Shown here piece after piece: positions 8,783 through 18,005 of a stretch of 64,000 nt of DNA (position 1 is its first letter; the number at the start of each line of letters is the position of its first letter). This stretch comes from JBEEPE01 sp964489645 (GTDB lineage Bacteria; Verrucomicrobiota; Verrucomicrobiia; Chthoniobacterales; Chthoniobacteraceae). The notes beneath the pieces are model-generated. The model saw nothing but the letters and a program-made list of their open reading frames with translations, made no database searches and had not been told where the DNA came from. The stretch spans positions 1 to 64,000 of the forward strand of contig CAZAZT010000005.1 of NCBI GenBank assembly GCA_964489645.1, written 5' to 3'. A program made the translations under genes and the position numbers.

Positions 8783-9654
8783 ATGTGCTGGGTCTCGGCA
8801 GCCTCGCATGGGACGACATCCTCCTCGTGGATGCTCTCCCAGTCCCCGACCAAAAGGTTCGCGCGAAAAAGCGGATCAAACGGGTCGGCGGACTGACCGG
8901 AGGAGCACTCCTCGCCGCCGTTCGTTCGGGAGGCTCAGCCGCATTCGCCGGCCGGATCGGAACGGATCCCGCCTCGCGCGAAGTCGCCGACTTCCTCGCC
9001 CATCAAGGCATCGACCTTTCCCTCTGCGTTGCAGACCCTTCCCACGCCGTCGTCCAATCCGTCATCCTCGCCGCAACTTCCACCGGCACGAGAAACGTCG
9101 TCTCCTTCCGCGAAGGTGAGACCGGAGCGCACCCCACGCTCCCTGACCTCTCCCACTGCAATCGATTCAATGTCCTCCTCGTCGATCATCACGGAATCCA
9201 AGGCCAACTCCGGATGGCCCACCACTTCCGCCAAACCGGACGACCCGTCGTCTGCGACATCGAACGGCAAGACGACGACGCCACACTGGAACTGCTACGA
9301 ACATGCTCGCATGTGATCCTTCCAGAATTGTTTGCGCTGAGTTTGACGGGGGCGAACACCGCAGATCGCGCCCTGCCGGATCTGCGGCGCACGCTCCCCA
9401 ATGCGTCCCTCTGCCTCATCACCCAAGGGGCGCGAGGCGGCGTGTTCTCTCAGCAACATGAACCCACGCAAACGGTGAACCATTATCACCCGCCCGAGAT
9501 CATCACCTCCTGCGATACAACCGGTTGCGGCGACGTTTTTCACGGCGCGTTCTGCGTCGCACTCTCCAGAGGAATGCCTCTCGAAAAATGCATCGATCTC
9601 GCGGCGTCAAAAGCAGCCGAATCACTCCTCAACAATGATGCCTTGCGGTTTTGA
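8770..9654 (+). CDS. PfkB family carbohydrate kinase
   Basis: The 294-residue protein has the ribokinase/PfkB architecture: an N-terminal GLGSLAWDD strand, a GGLTGGALLAAVRSGG sugar-binding segment and the C-terminal signature DTTGCGDVFHGAF with the catalytic aspartate and anion hole. It transfers phosphate from ATP to a sugar or nucleoside; the substrate cannot be deduced. ATG 8770 is chosen because the protein then begins directly with the first family beta strand; it overlaps the DUF374 gene by 13 bases. The SRP RNA gene starts 36 bases after the stop. Confidence 0.88.
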   Translation: MQRIDVLGLGSLAWDDILLVDALPVPDQKVRAKKRIKRVGGLTGGALLAAVRSGGSAAFAGRIGTDPASREVADFLAHQGIDLSLCVADPSHAVVQSVILAATSTGTRNVVSFREGETGAHPTLPDLSHCNRFNVLLVDHHGIQGQLRMAHHFRQTGRPVVCDIERQDDDATLELLRTCSHVILPELFALSLTGANTADRALPDLRRTLPNASLCLITQGARGGVFSQQHEPTQTVNHYHPPEIITSCDTTGCGDVFHGAFCVALSRGMPLEKCIDLAASKAAESLLNNDALRF

Positions 9655-9690
9655 TTGGTTTCCCCCCCGAACTCACCCAGACTGCCCAAC

Positions 9691-9786
9691 GTCGTCAGAG
9701 GGTGCGGATGGAATGAGGGCCAACCCCGCCAGGGCCGGAAGGCAGCAACGGTAACTCGACGTTTCTTGTCGCATTCCTCTGACGGC
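9691..9786 (+). ncRNA. ffs: Signal recognition particle RNA, small bacterial (4.5S) type
   Basis: The apical domain IV is unmistakable: CCAGGGCCGGAAGGCAGCAA at about 9729-9748, with a GGAA tetraloop closed by GCC/GGC and the asymmetric A-rich loop that binds Ffh. The ends pair: 9691-9701 with 9776-9786 (GTCAGAGG against CCTCTGAC at the core), and TGCG with CGCA further in. Length is about 96 nucleotides, matching the short form without an Alu domain. The RNA works with Ffh and FtsY to target nascent membrane and secreted proteins. It lies between the PfkB kinase and the exbB-like gene, on the same strand. The exact ends are inferred from pairing. Confidence 0.93.
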
Positions 9787-9882
9787 ACTTCCTCAAACCA
9801 TGGCCTCTGCCGCACATCCGCCCAGATAGCCTCGCAAAGGTTGCAACCCGCCCAGCGAACCGTACACTCTCCGAAAATCGTC

Positions 9883-10686
9883 ATGAACGTGTCCCCGCGC
9901 CTCCAACGCTTCCTCGCGCCCTCCATCCCACTGCTGCTCACCGCCGCCGTCTCTCTTATCCACCTGAGCTTGCTCGCGCAATCCGCAGCCCCAGTCCCCG
10001 CCAAGGCAGCCGAAGAACCCGTCAAACTCTGGGCTCTCGTGGAAAAAGGCGGATGGGCCATGGTCCCACTCGGCGCGCTGTCCGTCATCGCGGTGATGCT
10101 CGCCATCGGGTACCTCATCAGCCTGAGGAAAGGCGCTGTCGTTTCCAAACAGTACGTCGCCACCATCGAAGTGCTCCTCAGAAAACGCGACCTCCTCGGG
10201 GTGCTCGCCGTCTCCAACCGACATAGCCAGATCGTCGCGCGCATCGTCCAAAAGACACTGGATTTCGCGACGAAAAACCCGAGCGCCCCATTCGATTCGC
10301 TGAAAGAGGTCGCTGAAGCCGAAGGCAGCTCTCACGCAGCCGCCCTCTCGCATCGGATCACCTACCTCGCCGATATCGGCATCCTCGCCCCGATGGTCGG
10401 TCTCCTCGGCACCGTCGTCGGTATCATCCGCGCCTTCGGAACCCTCGGAAGCGGCTCACCCGGCCTCTCCCGCGACATCCTCCTCGCCAGCGGCGTCTCA
10501 GAAGCCCTCGTCGCCACCGCAGCCGGCCTCGTCCTCGCGGTCATCTCCGCAACCCTCTACGCCCTCTTCCGCAACCGCGCCCAATCCCTCATCTCAGAAA
10601 TGGAAAGCGCCACCACCCACATCATCGGCCTTCTCTCCGTCGCCACCCAACGCCGACGCGAAAATCTCAACCCCGAGGAACTCTAA
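9883..10686 (+). CDS. MotA/TolQ/ExbB family proton channel protein
   Basis: The 267-residue protein begins with a signal-peptide-like hydrophobic segment followed by an Ala/Pro stretch, then three membrane helices: WAMVPLGALSVIAVMLAIGY, ITYLADIGILAPMVGLLGTVVG and ALVATAAGLVLAVISATLY. The last two carry the ExbB/TolQ family pattern with the polar Thr residues that line the proton path. It forms a proton-driven motor with the ExbD-like protein encoded 20 bases downstream. The start ATG 9883 leaves a complete signal sequence; upstream in-frame codons run into the SRP RNA. It is the first of three genes that continue with ExbD and a large TPR protein. No TonB or Tol-Pal gene is adjacent. Confidence 0.9.
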   Translation: MNVSPRLQRFLAPSIPLLLTAAVSLIHLSLLAQSAAPVPAKAAEEPVKLWALVEKGGWAMVPLGALSVIAVMLAIGYLISLRKGAVVSKQYVATIEVLLRKRDLLGVLAVSNRHSQIVARIVQKTLDFATKNPSAPFDSLKEVAEAEGSSHAAALSHRITYLADIGILAPMVGLLGTVVGIIRAFGTLGSGSPGLSRDILLASGVSEALVATAAGLVLAVISATLYALFRNRAQSLISEMESATTHIIGLLSVATQRRRENLNPEEL

Positions 10687-10706
10687 GCCACCTCCTCGCT
10701 CTCATC

Positions 10707-11120
10707 ATGCGCTTCAGAAAACGCAGCGAACCGGCCGTCATGGCCTTCCAAATCGCTCCCATGGTGGACATCCTCCTCGTCCTCCTCTGCTTCTTCATCA
10801 TGACGTGGAGCATGGCGCGCAAAGAGAACGAACTGGATGTCCGCGTCCCGTCCGCGAACTCCGCGAACGAGAGCAACCCCGTCGTCAACCAGACCATCCT
10901 GAACGTCAAAGCCGACGGAACCGTCGTCATCAACAAAAAGGTCCTCACCTCCGCAGAGCTCCTTGAAAAACTCAAGAACCTCGCCGAACTGTACCCCGAT
11001 TACGCCATCATCCTACGCGGAGACATCAAAACGGAATACCAGCGCATCGTTTCCGTCCTCGATATCTGCCGCGACGCAGGGATCTGGAACGTCGCCTTCG
11101 CGACATCAAAACCCGAATAA
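10707..11120 (+). CDS. exbD: ExbD/TolR family biopolymer transport protein
   Basis: The 137-residue protein is a typical ExbD/TolR: a short cytoplasmic N terminus, one membrane helix APMVDILLVLLCFFIMTW containing the conserved Asp that carries protons, and a periplasmic domain ending with LRGD and a YQRIVSVLDICRDAGI helix. It pairs with the ExbB-like protein 20 bases upstream to couple the proton motive force to a periplasmic effector. Because no TonB follows, the effector may be the TPR protein encoded next, which is inference. A second, different ExbD is present at 58464-58871. Confidence 0.92.
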   Translation: MRFRKRSEPAVMAFQIAPMVDILLVLLCFFIMTWSMARKENELDVRVPSANSANESNPVVNQTILNVKADGTVVINKKVLTSAELLEKLKNLAELYPDYAIILRGDIKTEYQRIVSVLDICRDAGIWNVAFATSKPE

Positions 11121-11274
11121 AGACCGGCCCCTTGAGCGGATGGTACGCGACAACCACCGCTCCCCGAAGGGTTCGGGCTCTCACGCCCAACCCCATCCCA
11201 CGACGCTTTTTGGCGCTGGATTCACCACCGTCCTCAACGCATCCTCCCTTCACGCAACAACGTCTCCGAATCCC

Positions 11275-13995
11275 GTGAGCACACTTTCCCACTCCCTCAA
11301 CCTGACCCCGCGACGACTCCGCACCCTAACGCATCGCGCCGTGCTCGGAGCGTTCGCCCTCCTCTGCGTCATCACCCTCGCCCCCACATCCTCCGCCCAA
11401 CAAACGCCAAATGGCTTCGCCCCACCGCGCGAACCCGTCAAAGCGATCCCCGTGAATGCTGACGGATCACCCGTCAACCCATCACCCACAGCCAAAATCC
11501 CGAAAGCGTCCGCCGTAGGTAGCCCCATTCCCAAAGCCGCCCCACTCAACCCTTCCGCCACCAACCCTTCCGCACTCCCACCCCAAGCGCCCGTCGCACC
11601 CGTCAATCCGATCCCCACCGCACCCCCCCAAGACACGCTCGCCGCCTCCAAGCCAACTCCTCAACGCAACTTCTTCAAACCCGCTCCCGCTCGTACCACG
11701 CCACAAAAACCCGCCACTCCCCCAACCCCAACTCCCACGACCCCCTCTCCATCCCCTTCCAGTGAGGAAGACCTCGCGTTCAACGTCGCAGAGGCTCTCT
11801 ACACCCGCAACCAACTCGAAGAAGCCAAAACCGAACTCCAAGCCTTCATCACGAAATACCCGCAGTCCGCAAACCTTCCCACCGCCCTGTTCCATCTCGC
11901 CGAAGCATTCCGTCGGACCGATCTCATCAACTCCGCGCTCCTCTACTACAAAAAGTACCTCGACGCCTCCAAATCCGAGGGCCCCTTCTCCGGCCCAGCA
12001 GCATTCCGCCTCGCCGAGGCCGCCAACGAAGCCGGTAACAGCGCCGAAGCCCTCGCCTACTTTCAAACAGCCGCCAAACACCTGACCGACCCCAACATCC
12101 AACTCGTCATCAAGTTCTACTCGGCAAAAAACCTTCAAAACCTCAACCGCCGCGCAGAGGCCCGCTCCGCATTCCAAGAACTCGCTGATTCCAAAGAGGA
12201 TCATCCGTTCAAAGATGAATGCCGACACACCCTCGCCCTCCTCCTCAAAGAGAACGGCAAAGATCAAGACGCCATCGCGCGGATGAAATCCTTGGCCTCA
12301 GGAAAAACCGCTGCCGCCGACGAAGTCCTCGCCGCTCGCAGCGCCGCAATGGCCGGCCTCTGGCTCTCCGACGCCAACAAGATCGATGAAGCAGCGCCAC
12401 TCCTCGAACAAGCCACCAACAGCCCCCATGCCCAAGAATGGCGCGACATCGTCCAACTCGCCCTCATGCGCGGCGACTTCTTCAAGGAAAAGTATGATGC
12501 CGTCCTCACTCGCTTCAAAAAGATCGAGTCCACCATCGACGCCGCAAAAATCCCTCAATCCCTCGTCCTCGTCGCCAACGCGTACCGGCAACTCAACAAA
12601 CACGCCGAAGCCCTCGTCATCTACGACAAGATCATCCGCTCCGCACCAGAGACTCCCGCTGCAAAAGAAGCCGCATTCGAACGCCTCCGCTGCCTCTACC
12701 GCACCGAAAACCCGAAGACCGCAGACGAGATCGACTCATTCCTCGCCACCCATCGCGACCAAGCCAACCGTCTGACCGCTCTCCGGATGAAAGCCGAATT
12801 CCTCCGAGGCAAAGAGGACTTCGCCCGCGCACTCACCGCCTACCGGGACATCATCAAGATCAACATCCTGAAAGGTGATGAACTCGGCGACGCACTCATC
12901 CGCCTCGCCGATTGCGCCAGACGCACCAACAACCATGAAGAGGTCATCGCATCAACCCGATCCCTCATCACCGCCCACCCCCAACACCGCCTCATCCTCA
13001 ATGCCCTCATCTGGAATGCCGAAGCGCTCCAAAAAACCGGGAAAAAGGCCGAGGCAGAGAAGACATACACCCTTCTCATCGAGAAACATCCAAAAGCCGA
13101 AGAACGCGAAAGCGCCATCCGCCTCCTCGCGCTCATGCGAGGCGAGTCCGACGACCTCAATGGCATGGTCAAATGGTACGAAACCCTCCTCAAAGACTAC
13201 CCCTCTTCCGCCTTCGCCGGTGAAGCACACCACCACATCGGGAGCTCCGCCTTCCAAGCAAAAGACTACAAAAAGGCCTCCATCCATCTCGCCAAATCCA
13301 GAGAACGGAACGCCGACCGATTCTTCGAAGAGGACAGCATGCAACTCATGCTCTGCGCCTACTACCAAGAGGACACAGAAACCACCCTCCAACGCATCAA
13401 CGACTACCAAGCAAAAGGGAAGGGTAAGGTGCCATCCGATGTCCTCCGCTGGATAGCATCCAAGTTCTTCGAAAAAAAGGATTTCAAACGTGCGGAAGAA
13501 TCCCTCGAACTCCTCTCAAAAAATGAGGACGCCCGCCCCGCAGACTGGTTCTTCCTCGCCCAAGCACACGTCGAAACCGGCCACAACCAACCCGCCGTCG
13601 CTGCCATCGAGAACTTCCTGAAAGACACCGCAGAACCCCCCGTGCGCGCCAAAGGCCTCCTCATCAAAGGCCGCGCACTCGTCGCCGCCGGCGATGAAGA
13701 CGCCGCCAGAAAAACTCTCGACGAAGCCATCCGCCTCCAAGCCGAAGGCCCCCTCAACGGAGAAGCACGCATCCTCCTCGGCGACATCGAGATCTCCAAA
13801 GGTAACTCCGAAGCCGCAGCCAAAGCCTACATGACCGTCGCCGTCATCCTCGACGACGAAACCGTCACCCCAAAAGCCCTCGAAAAAGCGCTCAACGCCT
13901 ATCAAAAAGCCGGTAAAGCCAAGGAAGCAGCCGATACCCTCAACCGTCTGCGAACCAAATATCCAGAATACGCCCAGCAGCGTAACATCCGCTGA
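11275..13995 (+). CDS. Large secreted tetratricopeptide repeat protein
   Basis: The product is about 906 residues when started at GTG 11275. This start gives a normal signal peptide: a basic stretch (RRLRTLTHR) followed by AVLGAFALLCVITLAP and a cleavage site at SSAQQ. A Pro/Ala/Thr-rich linker of about 110 residues follows, then many TPR units, for example LYTRNQLEEAKTELQAFI, ALLYYKKYLDASKSEG and AEALVIYDKIIRSAP, down to the C terminus. TPR arrays bind proteins, so this periplasmic scaffold is a candidate partner of the ExbB/ExbD pair just upstream. An ATG at 11140 is in frame and would add 45 residues before the signal sequence; it seems less likely. Confidence 0.8.
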   Translation: MSTLSHSLNLTPRRLRTLTHRAVLGAFALLCVITLAPTSSAQQTPNGFAPPREPVKAIPVNADGSPVNPSPTAKIPKASAVGSPIPKAAPLNPSATNPSALPPQAPVAPVNPIPTAPPQDTLAASKPTPQRNFFKPAPARTTPQKPATPPTPTPTTPSPSPSSEEDLAFNVAEALYTRNQLEEAKTELQAFITKYPQSANLPTALFHLAEAFRRTDLINSALLYYKKYLDASKSEGPFSGPAAFRLAEAANEAGNSAEALAYFQTAAKHLTDPNIQLVIKFYSAKNLQNLNRRAEARSAFQELADSKEDHPFKDECRHTLALLLKENGKDQDAIARMKSLASGKTAAADEVLAARSAAMAGLWLSDANKIDEAAPLLEQATNSPHAQEWRDIVQLALMRGDFFKEKYDAVLTRFKKIESTIDAAKIPQSLVLVANAYRQLNKHAEALVIYDKIIRSAPETPAAKEAAFERLRCLYRTENPKTADEIDSFLATHRDQANRLTALRMKAEFLRGKEDFARALTAYRDIIKINILKGDELGDALIRLADCARRTNNHEEVIASTRSLITAHPQHRLILNALIWNAEALQKTGKKAEAEKTYTLLIEKHPKAEERESAIRLLALMRGESDDLNGMVKWYETLLKDYPSSAFAGEAHHHIGSSAFQAKDYKKASIHLAKSRERNADRFFEEDSMQLMLCAYYQEDTETTLQRINDYQAKGKGKVPSDVLRWIASKFFEKKDFKRAEESLELLSKNEDARPADWFFLAQAHVETGHNQPAVAAIENFLKDTAEPPVRAKGLLIKGRALVAAGDEDAARKTLDEAIRLQAEGPLNGEARILLGDIEISKGNSEAAAKAYMTVAVILDDETVTPKALEKALNAYQKAGKAKEAADTLNRLRTKYPEYAQQRNIR

Positions 13996-14026
13996 TTCGC
14001 CCCCTCCCCTCAGCAGCCCAGCAGAC

Positions 14027-14044
14027 GGATGCGTGCTCGCATCC
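14027..14044. repeat. Perfect hairpin between the TPR gene and purL
   Basis: GGATGCG at 14027-14033 pairs with CGCATCC at 14038-14044 around a four-base loop, 32 bases after the TPR stop. No T-run follows, so it is not a standard intrinsic terminator. It may still protect or stop the upstream transcript. Confidence 0.35.
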
Positions 14045-14064
14045 CCGCTTCTTCGGAGTAAGAT

Positions 14065-14083
14065 GACGGACTAACACTCCGTC
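14065..14083. repeat. Inverted repeat just upstream of purL
   Basis: GACGGA at 14065-14070 and TCCGTC at 14078-14083 flank seven bases and end eight bases before the purL ATG. In RNA it would form a hairpin over the ribosome binding region; as DNA it could be an operator. No purine riboswitch core was recognised here. Confidence 0.3.
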
Positions 14084-14090
14084 ACCCGCC

Positions 14091-17000
14091 ATGCTCACCC
14101 TTCGCGGCTCCGCCGCCCTTTCCGACTTCCGCGCAAACGCCCTCCTTCGTGCCCTCCAAGAAGCAGGCATCCCCGTCTCCCACCTCGCCACGACCTTTCT
14201 CCACCTCGTCCATTCCTCCACCTCCCTCTCCAACGATCAACACGAACTCCTCTCGCGCCTCCTCACCTACGGCCCCCGCCGGCACGGTGCCTCCCAGCAG
14301 CCCGACGAGACCGTGTTCATCGTCACCCCAAGACCCGGCACCATCTCACCATGGTCATCCAAAGCGACCGATATCGCTCGGATCTGCGGCCTCACCCCCA
14401 TCCAACGCATCGAGCGAGCCATCGAATTCCGGTTCCAACTCCAAAACACCTCCCAAGAGCATCTCAACGCCATCAAAACGCGCATCCACGATCGGATGAC
14501 CCAAGCCGTTTTCACCGATGCTTCGCTGCTGCCCAACCTCTTCTCGCAACAAACACCTCGCCCCCTCACAACCATCCCCGTTCTCGAAAACGGCCGCCCT
14601 GCCCTCGAACTCGCCAACCGCGAACTCGGCCTCGCTCTCGCCGAAGACGAGATCGATTACCTGCTCAAGAACTTCCACGCACTCGAACGCAATCCCAGCG
14701 ATGTCGAACTGATGATGTTCGCCCAAGCGAACTCGGAACATTGCCGCCACAAAATCTTCAACGCCACTTGGGAGATCGACGGCAAACCCGCCGACAAATC
14801 GCTGTTCCAGATGATCCGGAACACCTACGAACTCCACAAAGACGGCATCCTCTCCGCTTACAAAGACAACGCCGCTGTCCTCCAAGGCTCCCGCGGCGGA
14901 CGCTTCTACGCCAATCCAACCACCGGCGAATACGCCGCCCACACCGAGGACATCCACATCCTCTGCAAAGTCGAAACCCATAACCATCCCACCGCCATCT
15001 CCCCCTTCCCCGGCGCCGCAACCGGCTCAGGCGGCGAAATCCGTGACGAAGGCGCCACCGGACGAGGCTCCAAACCCAAAGCCGGTCTGACCGGATTCAC
15101 CGTGTCCAATCTCCGCATCCCAGGCGCCGTCCAACCCTGGGAAACCCACTCCGGAAAACCTTCCCGCATCGTGTCAGCCCTCGACATCATGATCGAAGGC
15201 CCCCTCGGCGGCGCCGCTTTCAACAACGAGTTCGGCCGACCCGCCATCAACGGATACTTCCGGACGTACGAGGCCGAAGTCCCAGGCTCCAACGGCCCAG
15301 AAATACGAGGCTATCACAAACCCATCATGCTCGCCGGCGGCCTCGGCAACATCAAAGACGAACACGTCAACAAAGGGTCCATCCATCCCGGAGACAAACT
15401 CGTCGTCCTCGGCGGCCCAGCCATGCTCATCGGACTCGGCGGCGGTGCCGCAAGCTCCATGGCAAGCGGCTCAGGCAACGAAGACCTCGACTTCGCCAGC
15501 GTCCAACGCGAGAACCCCGAAATGCAGCGCCGCTGCCAAGAGGTCATCGACCGTTGCTGGGCTCTCGGCAGCCAAAACCCCATCTCCTTCATCCATGACG
15601 TCGGCGCAGGCGGCATCTCCAACGCTCTGCCCGAACTCGTCAATGACGGCGGACGCGGCGGACGATTCGAACTCCGTCACGTTCCCAACGACGAACCAGG
15701 AATGAGCCCCGTCGAGATCTGGTGCAACGAATCCCAAGAACGCTACGTCCTCTCCATCCCCGCAGACCAACTCGACACATTCATCGCCATCTGTCACCGC
15801 GAACGCTGCCCCTTCGCCGTGGTAGGCGAAGCCACAACGGAAAGACGACTCGTGCTCTCCGATGCCCATTTCAACAACACCCCAATCGATCTCCCACTCG
15901 ACGTCCTCCTCGGTAAACCACCCCGCATGCATCGGACGGACCACTCCAAAAGCCGACCGCTCAAGCCTCTCGACGAAAGTTCTTTATCTCTCAAGGATTC
16001 CATCCACCGCGTCCTATCGCACCCCGCCGTCGCAGACAAAACGTTCCTCATCTCCATCGGAGACCGAACCGTGACAGGGCTCGTCTCCAGAGATCAGATG
16101 GTCGGCCCTTGGCAGGTTCCCGTGGCAGACTGCGCCGTCACCACCGCCGCGTTCGATGTCTTCTCCGGTGAAGCCATGTCAATGGGCGAACGCACACCCG
16201 TCGCCATTCACTCCGCCGCAGCTTCCGCCCGACTCGCTGTCGGTGAAGCGCTCACAAACCTCGCCGCCGCCCAGATCGGGCAGATCGGCAAGGTCAACCT
16301 GTCCGCGAACTGGATGGCCGCACCAGCCGTTCCCGGCGATGGAGCCGATCTCTATGCCGCCGTCCAAGCCGTAGGAATGGATCTCTGCCCAAAACTCGGG
16401 ATCACCATCCCAGTCGGTAAAGACTCCATGAGCATGAACACCGTTTGGGAAGAGAACGGCCAACAAAAGCGCGTCACCGCTCCAGTCAGCCTCATCGTCT
16501 CCGCATTCGCACCCGTTCGCGACGTCCGCCTTTCCCTCACCCCACAACTCATTCGCGATGAACAGGATTCCGAGCTCTGGTTGCTCGACCTAGGTTGCGG
16601 TAAAAGTCGGCTCGGCGGCTCCATCTTGGCCCAAGTCCATAACCAGACCGGCACAGAATGCCCCGACGTAGATGACCCTGCAAAACTCCATGCGTTCTGG
16701 GACGCCATCCAAGAACTCGGTTCCAAACACCTGCTCTTGGCCTACCACGATCGATCCGACGGCGGCCTCATCGCCTGCATCACCGAAATGGCTTTCGCCG
16801 GAAACACCGGAGTCAACCTCCACCTCGATCCAGCTACACCCATCTTCCCCGCGCTATTCGCAGAAGAACTCGGAGCCGTCGTCCAGATCCGCAAGCAAGA
16901 CAACCCAGGCTTCATCGAAGTCCTCACCAAACACGGTCTCCTCTCAACCGCCGTGCGGATCGGGTCCCTGAACGTCAAACGCGTGCTGTCCATCTCCCAC

Positions 17001-17981
17001 GGCGATACCACCCTGTTCGAAGAGTGCCTCAACGACTTGCGCGCGAGTTGGTCAGATGTCACCCGCCGCATCGCCAGCCTTCGGGATAATCCCGAATGCG
17101 CAGAACAGGAGTTCCAAGGAAAGCTCGATGCAGGTGATCCCGGGATCTCTCCAAAGATCCCGTTCGATATCTGGATCGGGGAGGATTACGCCTCACACCC
17201 ACCCATCGCCATCCTTCGCGAACAAGGCGTGAACGGCGAAGTGGAAATGGCCGCCGCCTTCACCAAAGCAGGATTCAAAGCGATCGATGTGCACATGTCC
17301 GACATCCTCGAAGGTCGGATCTCCCTCAAGGATTTCCGCGGCATCGCAGCCTGCGGCGGTTTCAGCTACGGCGATGTCCTCGGTGCCGGGGAAGGCTGGG
17401 CAAAAAGCATCCTCTTCAACCCCAAGGCTCGACAGGAATTCGAATCATTCTTCTCGCGCCACGACACCTTTGCCCTCGGCGTCTGTAACGGCTGCCAGAT
17501 GATGAGTAACCTCCGATCCATCATTCCCGGCGCAGAACTCTGGCCTCGCTTCGTCCAAAACCGGTCCGAACGCTTCGAAGCCCGCTTCTCATCGCTCAAG
17601 ATCGAAACCAGCCCGAGCATCCTCTTCCACGAAATGTCCGGCGCAGTCCTCCCCGTAGCCGTCGCACACGGAGAAGGTCACGCGGAATTCGAATCCCAAG
17701 AATCCGCCGCCGCATTCAGCCAATCCGGACTCGTCGCCGCTCGCTTCGTCGATAACCACCACGTGCCCACGGAACGCTACCCCCTCAACCCCAACGGCTC
17801 TCCCTTCGGCATGACCGCCCTCACCTCTCGCGACGGACGCGTCACCATCATGATGCCACATCCAGAACGGGTTTTCCGTACCGTGCAACACAGCTGGGCA
17901 CCGAAAAGCTGGGGCGATAACGCCCCTTGGCTCCGCCTGTTCCGAAACGCCCGCGTCTGGATCGAGAACACCCCTTCCTGA
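14091..17981 (+). CDS. purL: Phosphoribosylformylglycinamidine synthase, large single-chain type
   Basis: The 1296-residue protein carries the whole FGAM synthase in one chain: an N-terminal PurS-like region, the two-part synthetase core and a C-terminal class I glutamine amidotransferase. Visible landmarks are the substrate-binding segment ANSEHCRHK, GCxx loops such as HDVGAGGISNALPE, the glutaminase nucleophile Cys1132 in GVCNGCQMM and the catalytic pair His1257/Glu1259 in MMPHPERVF. It converts FGAR, glutamine and ATP to FGAM, the fourth step of purine synthesis, in the cytoplasm. This fused form is familiar from gammaproteobacteria and eukaryotes; many other bacteria use separate PurS, PurL and PurQ. 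The start ATG lies right after a small inverted repeat. The glycosyltransferase gene follows after 24 bases. Confidence 0.95.
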   Translation: MLTLRGSAALSDFRANALLRALQEAGIPVSHLATTFLHLVHSSTSLSNDQHELLSRLLTYGPRRHGASQQPDETVFIVTPRPGTISPWSSKATDIARICGLTPIQRIERAIEFRFQLQNTSQEHLNAIKTRIHDRMTQAVFTDASLLPNLFSQQTPRPLTTIPVLENGRPALELANRELGLALAEDEIDYLLKNFHALERNPSDVELMMFAQANSEHCRHKIFNATWEIDGKPADKSLFQMIRNTYELHKDGILSAYKDNAAVLQGSRGGRFYANPTTGEYAAHTEDIHILCKVETHNHPTAISPFPGAATGSGGEIRDEGATGRGSKPKAGLTGFTVSNLRIPGAVQPWETHSGKPSRIVSALDIMIEGPLGGAAFNNEFGRPAINGYFRTYEAEVPGSNGPEIRGYHKPIMLAGGLGNIKDEHVNKGSIHPGDKLVVLGGPAMLIGLGGGAASSMASGSGNEDLDFASVQRENPEMQRRCQEVIDRCWALGSQNPISFIHDVGAGGISNALPELVNDGGRGGRFELRHVPNDEPGMSPVEIWCNESQERYVLSIPADQLDTFIAICHRERCPFAVVGEATTERRLVLSDAHFNNTPIDLPLDVLLGKPPRMHRTDHSKSRPLKPLDESSLSLKDSIHRVLSHPAVADKTFLISIGDRTVTGLVSRDQMVGPWQVPVADCAVTTAAFDVFSGEAMSMGERTPVAIHSAAASARLAVGEALTNLAAAQIGQIGKVNLSANWMAAPAVPGDGADLYAAVQAVGMDLCPKLGITIPVGKDSMSMNTVWEENGQQKRVTAPVSLIVSAFAPVRDVRLSLTPQLIRDEQDSELWLLDLGCGKSRLGGSILAQVHNQTGTECPDVDDPAKLHAFWDAIQELGSKHLLLAYHDRSDGGLIACITEMAFAGNTGVNLHLDPATPIFPALFAEELGAVVQIRKQDNPGFIEVLTKHGLLSTAVRIGSLNVKRVLSISHGDTTLFEECLNDLRASWSDVTRRIASLRDNPECAEQEFQGKLDAGDPGISPKIPFDIWIGEDYASHPPIAILREQGVNGEVEMAAAFTKAGFKAIDVHMSDILEGRISLKDFRGIAACGGFSYGDVLGAGEGWAKSILFNPKARQEFESFFSRHDTFALGVCNGCQMMSNLRSIIPGAELWPRFVQNRSERFEARFSSLKIETSPSILFHEMSGAVLPVAVAHGEGHAEFESQESAAAFSQSGLVAARFVDNHHVPTERYPLNPNGSPFGMTALTSRDGRVTIMMPHPERVFRTVQHSWAPKSWGDNAPWLRLFRNARVWIENTPS

Positions 17982-18005
17982 CGGGTTATCACCCCCATAC
18001 ACCGT

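Noticed and set aside
9540..10244. Minus-strand open frame (234 codons) across the SRP RNA and exbB
   Set aside because: It crosses a clear SRP RNA and an ExbB gene with strong motifs and has none of its own.
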